From an uncultured Granulosicoccaceae bacterium (GTDB taxonomy: Bacteria > Pseudomonadota > Gammaproteobacteria > Granulosicoccales > Granulosicoccaceae), in the NCBI GenBank assembly GCA_937922675.1, contig CALAJN010000004.1, positions 186,001 to 250,000 on the forward strand: a stretch of 64,000 bases of DNA, read 5' to 3'. The position numbers and the translations under genes were made by a program. Shown here one piece after another: positions 34,734 through 41,906 of this stretch. Every line of letters begins with the position of its first letter. The stretch's first letter is position 1. Under the pieces are notes generated by a model. The model saw nothing but the letters and a program-made list of their open reading frames with translations, searched no databases and was not told the origin of the DNA.

Positions 34734-35089
34734 ATATCGTGAACCCTGTTTGACGGAAACAGTGTTTCCATACCGGGATTGTGGTGCGTCTGAGTCTGCA
34801 AAGATCAAGCAGCAATGATTACTAGCGGCGCAAAATCGATAGTCACGCGAGACGCGTTCACAGAATGGGTGTGACTCAGTTTGCGGGATGTGCGAAGTGT
34901 TTGAATCAGTGGATCTGGTCACACAAATTGAATGGACTGGCTTCGCGGCTGTACATGCGGTTTGCGGCAAAACTCACCGCACCACATTCACCCTTGCGCA
35001 CAAGAGTGCCAGACATACAAGTACCTGCAGCGATATGCCACAGCTATGTGGCGCATTCAATAGGGATCGCGTTTGTCCGGTGAGTTACG
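34734..35089. other. 356-base intergenic region upstream of wzc
   Basis: Leader and promoter region of the Wzc-like gene. Two overlapping inverted repeats lie 13-36 bases before its start (see the separate entry). The remaining sequence has open frames without codon or family support. No promoter hexamers can be named with confidence. Confidence 0.5.
34746..34769 (-). promoter_or_regulatory. two mutually exclusive hairpins in the wzc leader
   Basis: Read on the minus strand, GGAAAC-ACT-GTTTCC (34769-34755) and CTGTTT-CCGTC-AAACAG (34762-34746) share the middle segment, so only one can form at a time. The second ends against the probable ribosome-binding site CAGGG, 11-13 bases before the ATG. 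This arrangement could act as a translational switch. Seen directly as inverted repeats; function is inferred. Confidence 0.4.
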
Positions 35090-36397
35090 TCAGGTCCGAG
35101 CGGCAAGCAGGCCGTTTTCAGCCTGTTTGCTCATGACCTTGAGGTTCTCACTTTCCTGTATCACCAGGTACATCAGCACCGCCACAAACAGTGCATAGGC
35201 GGCATCGACATCCACTTCAATAAACGTCATTTGTACGAGTAAAACAACGAGCCCAAAGCACACGAAATAGGGTCGAGTGATGTTGTGCCCCTGCTGATTC
35301 AGAGCATAGACCTGTTTTGTCAGCCTCAACATCCGCCGATACAAGGCCAGCAAAAACAGCATGAAAGACAGCATGCCCAAGGTGCCGAATTTGAAGAACA
35401 TACCCATGTACGTACTGTGAGAGCCGACGGGTATCGACAATTCAGGATGATCCAGTTGCGTTCCGTGCCCGATCAGGACCTTGTCCAACGATGAGGTGGT
35501 CATCTCCCAGATCAAAAGATAGTTGAGGCCGCGGCCTTCATTTGAGTGGCCTTTGTCGGTCAACCTGGACTTGATGCCCTCGTCGAGACCGGTAGCAAAG
35601 ATCATGGTGACCGCCAACAAAGCCACAAGACCTGGGAGAAATTTTGCCGGAAGGCTCGTCTTGAAGATAAACGGGAACACCAGAAGAGCAAATGCAAACC
35701 CCAGCCATGTACTTCGACTGAGTGCCGAATAGACACTGAAAAAGTCCATCAGAATGGCGCCGACGCACACCAGTGCGAGCAACGGTCGTTTCTCGGACCA
35801 GAACTTGATGCCAAAGAACGCTTTGATTGCCATGGTAGCGCACAGCACTCCTGCCATTGTATTTGCATACAGCATGAGCCCTCGTGGCCTTGCAAATCCC
35901 TCCGAGAACCATGCCGCTTCGCTCTGGACGATGCTCTTGTTCAGCATGCCATGTATGTACTTTGAGCCCATGTCCGGTATTACGTAGGCGCCAAGCGTTT
36001 TCAACGCGACATTGAATCCGCTACTGGCGAGAAACGCGAAAACCGAACATTGGATTGAAAACACCAACAAGGCAAGATACAAGCGATCTGTTGTACGAGT
36101 TTCGCGACTGGCAGCGAAGCTTGTGGACAGCAGGATGAAGAACATGGCCATGTACACGCCCTCGTTCCTTAAATAGGTCACAAACCGGAAGCCAGATACG
36201 ATTTGAACTGCTGAGAGGAATGTTGCGACCACGAACAAGCCAAACAGGATGACCTCGATTGAATGCGATGTTCGTGGGCTGGTCAAATGGGTCATCAGAC
36301 CTACCAGACAAAAAACAACGAAGAAAAACTGATCGATACCTAACAACCAGAAAACGAGGAACAGTCCGAAGTAGGCTGTGAGGAGCTTATTGAACAT
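35090..36397 (-). CDS. O-antigen polymerase/ligase family protein (Wzy/WaaL-like)
   Basis: 435 residues from the ATG at 36397 (MFNKLLTAYFG); a further start at 36430 would overlap the upstream gene more. About 11-12 hydrophobic helices with one large periplasmic loop near 255-320 containing SRLTDKGHSNEGRGLNY and HGTQLDHPE, as in the O-antigen ligase family (PF04932), where loop Arg/His residues act. Inner membrane; it would polymerise repeat units flipped by the Wzx-like protein. Overlaps the sulfotransferase stop by 11 bases. Confidence 0.85.
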   Translation of the reverse strand: MFNKLLTAYFGLFLVFWLLGIDQFFFVVFCLVGLMTHLTSPRTSHSIEVILFGLFVVATFLSAVQIVSGFRFVTYLRNEGVYMAMFFILLSTSFAASRETRTTDRLYLALLVFSIQCSVFAFLASSGFNVALKTLGAYVIPDMGSKYIHGMLNKSIVQSEAAWFSEGFARPRGLMLYANTMAGVLCATMAIKAFFGIKFWSEKRPLLALVCVGAILMDFFSVYSALSRSTWLGFAFALLVFPFIFKTSLPAKFLPGLVALLAVTMIFATGLDEGIKSRLTDKGHSNEGRGLNYLLIWEMTTSSLDKVLIGHGTQLDHPELSIPVGSHSTYMGMFFKFGTLGMLSFMLFLLALYRRMLRLTKQVYALNQQGHNITRPYFVCFGLVVLLVQMTFIEVDVDAAYALFVAVLMYLVIQESENLKVMSKQAENGLLAART

Positions 36398-37316
36398 GTC
36401 GGACTCCCAACCACGGATCGATCCTGTCACCGACGATGCTACGGAGTTTGATCAGATCGCTCTCAAATTCCTCATGGAGCGCTTTACGAGTGTCATCCGA
36501 AAACTCACCCCTGGCAGTTGACAAGGATTTGAATAACTCACCGAGCCTTTTGCGCAAGACAGGGGGGAGAAGTGTCCTCAGTATTGAATTTAGCGGACCC
36601 TCAGACAGCAGTAGTCGGTGTATCGTCTTCCAGCGTTGTGAGACCACCCCGGACTTGTTTGAATCGAACTGCTCATATCGAATGGATTCAGGCTCCAGGC
36701 CAACAAACTCCATCACACTCTTGAGTTGCTCCCGCTGATTGTTGATAAAGTCTTCAAAAAACAGAATCTTGACCTTGTCCGGGCCAAAAAGATCGATATA
36801 AGCCTTGACCGTGTCGAAATAATAGCTGTTCCGTTTCAGGCCCCAGAACCACTCCCAGCCTTGAGCGAGGCGGTCATCCTCTGCGGCGAGAGCCTCGTCG
36901 AATTCAAGCGGCTCGCGTCCATCTCGCACGTTGTGTTGATAGTTGCTTATACACCGGCTCACTGGCTCTCTGAGCAAGATGATGATCTTGGCCTCGGGAT
37001 TGTGATGGTGAATATTTTGTGCACTACCGGGTAGTGAATACGAAGGGCATATTTCACCCAGCACATCACCGGGATTGTTCTCGAAGTCGGCGATGTAGTC
37101 TTCCAGTGACGTTATGGTTGTCGCGTTCACACTGGATTCGTCCAGAGGCCCCGAGAACTCGGGGCGTCCAGTCAGGCCAAAACTGAAGTAATTGGTTTCT
37201 TTGCGCTTGGGCAGGGAAATCTTGTCTTGCAGATCAAGCAGATCATGCAAGGAGGTAGTCCCCGCTTTTGCAACACCCACGCAAAAGAAATCTACCTTGA
37301 ACACTGAGTCATTCAT
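36387..37316 (-). CDS. sulfotransferase domain protein
   Basis: 309 residues. 5'-phosphosulfate loop VGVAKAGTTSLHDLL near residue 13; 3'-phosphate motif LLREPVSRCISNYQH near 132-146; a Tyr/Phe-rich segment WFWGLKRNSYYFD near 175 follows, as in Sulfotransfer_1 enzymes. The polymerase gene starts within its last codons, which implies translational coupling. Third PAPS-dependent enzyme of the locus; sulfation probably goes together with chain polymerisation. Confidence 0.88.
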   Translation of the reverse strand: MNDSVFKVDFFCVGVAKAGTTSLHDLLDLQDKISLPKRKETNYFSFGLTGRPEFSGPLDESSVNATTITSLEDYIADFENNPGDVLGEICPSYSLPGSAQNIHHHNPEAKIIILLREPVSRCISNYQHNVRDGREPLEFDEALAAEDDRLAQGWEWFWGLKRNSYYFDTVKAYIDLFGPDKVKILFFEDFINNQREQLKSVMEFVGLEPESIRYEQFDSNKSGVVSQRWKTIHRLLLSEGPLNSILRTLLPPVLRKRLGELFKSLSTARGEFSDDTRKALHEEFESDLIKLRSIVGDRIDPWLGVRHVQ

Positions 37317-37605
37317 GGTGTGGCACTGGCGCTTTGGCAGGTGGGTTTAAGGTGTTGGAGGCGCACAAGTGGGCGACGGGCCCCGCGCACAAGTACTTGG
37401 CCGGATACAATGGGTGTTGTGCCGGGAAGAGTGTGAAATATGATTTACCCAGCATTATTGGTGCCGAGATCTGAGTCGGTCCAACAAATTGTTGCGCGTT
37501 TCTACAGACCAGTGCCGTCCATTGGGCACGCAGGCTTCTTGTCATGGGTTTGACAGGGTCTGTCGGCACGCCATGTTGCGGCCATCAACAGACGACAGTC
37601 GAAGG
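37317..37605. other. 289-base intergenic region
   Basis: Promoter region for the minus-strand polysaccharide genes. GCGCACAAGT occurs twice (37361-37370 and 37385-37394), which may be a binding site for a regulator. No supported gene. Confidence 0.4.
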
Positions 37606-39048
37606 TCACGCGCCCTTTGGGGCTGCCAGCAGCCACAAGCCGAAGCCTGTGTACAGACACATGAAAATCACCATCGGAAGCTGGCTCAATACGATGCTGC
37701 GGCGACCGCGGTAGAGTTCCTCGGCAACCCGATGAGCCAACAACAGGGACAAGATATGGCCAATCGTGACAGCTGACGCCTGTGCAAGCCAGATGGCCTT
37801 GACCGTCGCTGTCGTATTGAAAAAGCCGGTGCTGACAAAATGTGGGCTCAAACCGAGTAGGTTGTGTCCGTGGCCCGTGGGATCACTCAAGGCTTCGATA
37901 GCATACTGCCCGTTGACCAGGAAGCTCGTCAGATAGTGGGCGATGTGATAGCCAAATGCGATCGGTACCAAGGTGGGAGCCATTCGATTGAATACGGTCC
38001 CAAGCCGCGGTTGCCTCTGATGCTCCAGGACGTCGGCTGATCGCCGGGACAGATATACCCCGATCGCCGCGACTCCGGTGAATACGATCAGCAACACCGC
38101 GTTGGCGGCAAGGAGACCGATGACCGTGGTGCCCATCAAGGCTGAGCGCCCCGGAAATTCAAGCGGGTTGATGCCGAGGTGGCTCAGCCACCAGAAGGTC
38201 TCATTCAGACCGTCATAACTTCCGATTCCGAGAAGCAGGATGCAGAACACGGCACTACTTCTGGCATGGGAGAGGGGTGCTACGAGGCTGCGACCGGGTA
38301 AACCGAGTCTTATGCCGCCTTTGGACCTTGGCGTCAATGGTGACAAGCTTGCAAAAAGGTTCATCAGAATGGATAGCCCATCCACCCGGGTAAACCATGC
38401 GGCCTCACCAAACAGACGAGCACCCACGAATCCGACAAATAACGCAAGTAACAGTACGACTGCCAACCTTTGTGGATCATCGGGTGCCGGGTCAGCCAAT
38501 ACAAAACTCGCAAATCCCAGCAAGGAAAGGCATCCGAACCAGCGGCCGGTCCAGTCGGGCAGTCGTATTCTGTGATCCTCTGTGGCGTGGCTGCCACGGC
38601 GCATCAGGTGCATTGCACCACTCCAAGGGTTCAGAGCTCGCCAAAGATTACCCATGATGCCGTGCAGGCTTACGATACCCACCCACCAGACCGTCCATAC
38701 GGCCAATGGCAGGGGATTGCGCAGAGGATCTCGGGATCCTAGAAATCCACCGATGATCAGCGCCAGCAGCGTAGCGAGTACCACGAGGCTACTCAGGCGT
38801 GAGCCTGTTGTGGGTTTGCCCCAAGGCAAGTTCCTTGTTGGAGTGGGTGGCCGGGCTCGCTGAGGCATAAGGGCGAGAAAGATTGCGCTTATGATCACGA
38901 TGAATGTGCCAACCGTCGCGTAGACATCGGTAGGCAGCAGCATGACCAGCTGTTGTTCAGAAGCATGGGCCTGCGCTGCACGTGGCCAGAACGCGGCGAT
39001 CGCAATAGCTACACAAACAGCTATTGCAGTATGTTGATTGCTCCTCAC
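37606..39048 (-). CDS. polytopic membrane protein, possibly FedA-like
   Basis: 480 residues. A signal-like start (CVAIAIAAFWPRAAQAHASE) is followed by about ten hydrophobic helices. The pattern NPWSGAMHLM, then LPDWTGRWFG, LARRLFGEAAWFTRVDGLS-like spacing (ARLFGEAAWF, VDGLSILMNLFA) and FGYHIAHY near the end resembles membrane proteins annotated after fenitrothion hydrolase FedA. That name is doubtful as a function. Conserved His and Trp in the helices could bind a metal or heme. It stands alone with its own upstream region. Confidence 0.65.
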   Translation of the reverse strand: MRSNQHTAIAVCVAIAIAAFWPRAAQAHASEQQLVMLLPTDVYATVGTFIVIISAIFLALMPQRARPPTPTRNLPWGKPTTGSRLSSLVVLATLLALIIGGFLGSRDPLRNPLPLAVWTVWWVGIVSLHGIMGNLWRALNPWSGAMHLMRRGSHATEDHRIRLPDWTGRWFGCLSLLGFASFVLADPAPDDPQRLAVVLLLALFVGFVGARLFGEAAWFTRVDGLSILMNLFASLSPLTPRSKGGIRLGLPGRSLVAPLSHARSSAVFCILLLGIGSYDGLNETFWWLSHLGINPLEFPGRSALMGTTVIGLLAANAVLLIVFTGVAAIGVYLSRRSADVLEHQRQPRLGTVFNRMAPTLVPIAFGYHIAHYLTSFLVNGQYAIEALSDPTGHGHNLLGLSPHFVSTGFFNTTATVKAIWLAQASAVTIGHILSLLLAHRVAEELYRGRRSIVLSQLPMVIFMCLYTGFGLWLLAAPKGA

Positions 39049-39153
39049 GACTGCCGAACGCTTGATGCTCTTGTCAATTTCCGGTGTGTGCCTGCTGTGC
39101 CAATGCGCTCTACTCAGCTAGGGCGCAAAAGGAAAGCATTTTTTTGGGTGTCG

Positions 39154-39855
39154 TCAAAAGCGATAGCCGTAGCTAATGAAGGTCTCGCTGATACGAGCTG
39201 TGTCACCACTGTCCAGGTTCAACCAGCGCGTTTGCAGCGCATAGCGAAGGGAGCCTCCAGGAATCAGCACCGAAATGCCCGCTTCGGTAATGCCATCGAC
39301 CCCTTCGCTTGATCCTGCGATATCGGCGGAGGCATCTGCTTTAAAGGCACCAAGAAACTGGATGGCTGTGCTGGCTCGAAGTACCCCGAGCGCCTCTGTC
39401 GTGATCTCGGTGTCTGTGAAGAGGTTATTGAGTTCAAGGCGCCTGCCGCCAACTCCGGCCTCGGCAGACACATAGGCATTCTCGGCAGGTGTCCAGAGAA
39501 GACCGGCACCGGTCAATACACGAGCCTCACTTTCGACACCTATCGGCTCATCGACTCGAAACCGCCCCTCCGCGAAGCCGTAGAGCGTGTCGTTAAACCA
39601 GTATCGCGGCACATAGCCGAGGCGATAGCCGTTGCCCCCGCTGGCGTCTCGTATCCAGTCCGCGTTGATGTATTGACTCAGGGGGCGTGAGTCGTTGGAG
39701 AGTGTCAGCGTCAAGCGAGTTGCTGCGCCAGATTTACGAATTTCCGTGCCGCCCTCGACCCCGCCCCGCCAGTTGGCCTCAAGCGGTGCAGTGAGGCAGA
39801 TCAGAAGAGCAGTGGTGAACCACGGCAAGCTGCGAGCAAAGATCTTCGGTTGCAT
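39154..39855 (-). CDS. DUF481-type outer membrane beta-barrel protein
   Basis: 233 residues from the ATG at 39855 (MQPKIFARSLPW); the open frame reaches 40095 without family support. A signal peptide ends near APLEANWRGG. The rest alternates polar and apolar residues with many Gly and aromatic residues and ends in YGYRF, a typical C-terminal outer-membrane barrel signal with terminal Phe. The pattern fits the YdiY/DUF481 group. Role unknown. It is divergent from the aldolase gene. Confidence 0.75.
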   Translation of the reverse strand: MQPKIFARSLPWFTTALLICLTAPLEANWRGGVEGGTEIRKSGAATRLTLTLSNDSRPLSQYINADWIRDASGGNGYRLGYVPRYWFNDTLYGFAEGRFRVDEPIGVESEARVLTGAGLLWTPAENAYVSAEAGVGGRRLELNNLFTDTEITTEALGVLRASTAIQFLGAFKADASADIAGSSEGVDGITEAGISVLIPGGSLRYALQTRWLNLDSGDTARISETFISYGYRF

Positions 39856-40023
39856 TCTCACGTCGGCTGGGGGGTTGACTCGGTGTGAACGCTCATCGTG
39901 CAGGATTTTTGTGTGACTTTGGTGTGCCGGCGCTCCGCTTTCACCATTCATTACTCGCTTCGACGGCTGCCGGAGGCCTTGCATTGGTGTGCACGGTTGC
40001 CGCGGACCCGGTACGCTCTGGGG

Positions 40024-40785
40024 ATGCAGCCATTCAAAGATGCCATGCTCTCGGGTCGAGTGCTCGCCGGGACCTTTCAAAAGACCGCATCGCATGATGT
40101 GGTCGAAATATTGTCGCTGTCAGGTCTGGACTTCGCCTGCCTTGATGCTGAGCATGCCCCGTTCGGTCGTGAGCAGCTCGATGCCTGTCTTGCCGTCGCG
40201 CGTGCGCGCGGCTTTCCCACACTGGTCCGAACACCCGATGCTCAATCTGCGGCGGTATTGCAGGCTCTGGACGCCGGAGCAACTGGCATCGTTGTGCCGC
40301 ACGTAGCGAGCGCCGAGCAAGCTGAAGCGGTTGCCAAGGCAGCCCGCTTTGGACATGGCGGCCGAGGGTTTGCGGGGTCTACGCGATGGGCCGGTTTTGC
40401 CACACGGCCAATGACTGAGGTTCTGGCCCAGAGCCTTGATGAGACAGTGGTGATCGTGCAAATCGAGGAGCCGGAGGCGGTCGAAGCGGCAGAGGCTATC
40501 GCGGCGGTAGACGGTATTGATGGACTGTTTGTCGGGCCGGCCGATCTTGCAGTGTGTCTCGGTACCAACGACCCGACATCACCGCCGGTCAGAACTGCCA
40601 TGAAGCATGTCGGAAAAGCCTGCAAGCAACACGGCAAGGCCTTCATGACGTTTGCGCCAGACACTGCATCGGCCGCTGAGCTTCAAGCGCTTGGAGTCAC
40701 GATGTTCTTCATCGGCTCCGATCACGGTTTCATGATGAGCTCGGCGCGCTCTGCCGCCGCGTCTCTACACGCACTTGACCGTTGA
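40024..40785 (+). CDS. HpcH/HpaI-type 2-keto-3-deoxy acid aldolase
   Basis: 253 residues from the ATG at 40024, where family members start; an upstream start at 39898 has no support. Class II aldolase with DAEHAPFGREQL (catalytic His) near residue 42, LVRTPD (Arg) near 70, metal-binding Glu in VQIEEPEAV near 148 and Asp in FVGPADLA near 175, and GSTRWAGF near 120. Cleaves 2-keto-3-deoxy acids to pyruvate and an aldehyde with Mg2+ or Mn2+. The aldo-keto reductase gene follows after 33 bases and could reduce the aldehyde product. Confidence 0.88.
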   Translation: MQPFKDAMLSGRVLAGTFQKTASHDVVEILSLSGLDFACLDAEHAPFGREQLDACLAVARARGFPTLVRTPDAQSAAVLQALDAGATGIVVPHVASAEQAEAVAKAARFGHGGRGFAGSTRWAGFATRPMTEVLAQSLDETVVIVQIEEPEAVEAAEAIAAVDGIDGLFVGPADLAVCLGTNDPTSPPVRTAMKHVGKACKQHGKAFMTFAPDTASAAELQALGVTMFFIGSDHGFMMSSARSAAASLHALDR

Positions 40786-40818
40786 GCACACTACCCGCAT
40801 ACCAAGGATTAATGATTC

Positions 40819-41823
40819 ATGCACACGCGTCAGCTCGCCTCACTTCAGGTCTCATCCATTGGCTTGGGGTGTATGAACTTGTCGATGGGCTATGGGCCGG
40901 CAGAAGACGATGAATCGATCGCACTGATCCAATCAGCTCCGGATCTTGGTGTGAATTTCCTGGATACCGCAACGATGTACGGGAGCGGTCACAACGAGAC
41001 CCTGGTTGGAAAGGCTATTGCCAATCGTCGCCATGAGTTTGTGCTTGCCTCCAAATGCGGTCTTTCCCGCGCTGGCATCGATGGGCGACCGGAGACACTG
41101 TATGCACAAGCAGATGCCAGTCTGGCAAAACTCGGCGTTGACGAGATCGACCTCTACTATCTCCATCGTGTCGACCCAGATGTGCCGATCGAGGAAAGTG
41201 TTGGAGCATTGGCGCGGCTCGTAGAGATGGGCAAGGTGCGTGAAATTGGCCTGTCCGAGGTGTCGACTCTGACGCTTCACAAGGCCGTAAAGGAAGCGCG
41301 AATAGCAGCGCTGCAAAGTGAATACTCCTTGTGGTCGCGGACACCCGAGTCAGGCATTCTTGAGGCGTGCCGCGAACTGGACGTAGCGTTTGTGCCGTTT
41401 TCGCCCTTGGGGCGACAGTTTCTGACCGGTATGGCACGTCCGGTTGACCAACTTGATCCGGAAGACCTTCGCACGACGATTGCTCGGCCACGCTTCGAGC
41501 CTGCCGCTTTCCTTGCTAATAGTGCGTTGCTCAAGCCGTTTGGCGCAATCGCCGAGAAGCTTGGGTGCAACATGGCTCAATTGGCCTTGGCCTGGTTGCT
41601 TGTGCAAGAGAACCCTCGGTTGGTCCCCATCCCAGGTACGCGCAGGGTTGAACATCTGCGTGAGAATGTTGCCGCTACCGGCGTGCATCTCGATAAACAA
41701 ACCGTTGCAGAACTTGACACACTGATCAACGATGACACGGTTACCGGCACACGTTACACAGCGGAACGTATGGCCGAAGCAGACAGTGAAAGGGATCGCG
41801 ATGAGCCCGTGTTACCTGAATAG
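40819..41823 (+). CDS. aldo/keto reductase
   Basis: 334 residues, TIM-barrel AKR. Catalytic tetrad visible: Asp in NFLDTATMYG (about 50), Tyr in the same motif (about 55), Lys in ASKCGLSR (about 80) and His in YYLHRVD (about 115). NADPH-binding end IPGTRRVEHLREN near 275. The group resembles YakC/Tas-like AKR13 enzymes reducing aldehydes. It probably belongs with the aldolase upstream, but the substrate is not defined. Confidence 0.9.
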   Translation: MHTRQLASLQVSSIGLGCMNLSMGYGPAEDDESIALIQSAPDLGVNFLDTATMYGSGHNETLVGKAIANRRHEFVLASKCGLSRAGIDGRPETLYAQADASLAKLGVDEIDLYYLHRVDPDVPIEESVGALARLVEMGKVREIGLSEVSTLTLHKAVKEARIAALQSEYSLWSRTPESGILEACRELDVAFVPFSPLGRQFLTGMARPVDQLDPEDLRTTIARPRFEPAAFLANSALLKPFGAIAEKLGCNMAQLALAWLLVQENPRLVPIPGTRRVEHLRENVAATGVHLDKQTVAELDTLINDDTVTGTRYTAERMAEADSERDRDEPVLPE

Positions 41824-41906
41824 GTTCCAATAATACTGTGAGCTAATCTTTAGTCTTGTGAGCTACTGCCGCTCCACTTGCAACAAGGCAGAAACTATCC
41901 GAAGTC

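Noticed and set aside
34733-34970. Longer wzc start giving 884 residues
   Set aside because: The first 79 codons are Cys/His/Ser-rich, unlike Wzz N termini, and the ATG at 34733 has a ribosome-binding site.
34865-35136. Plus-strand frames across the wzc leader region
   Set aside because: Low-complexity Cys/His/Arg composition, no start signal and opposite direction to the locus; treated as non-coding.
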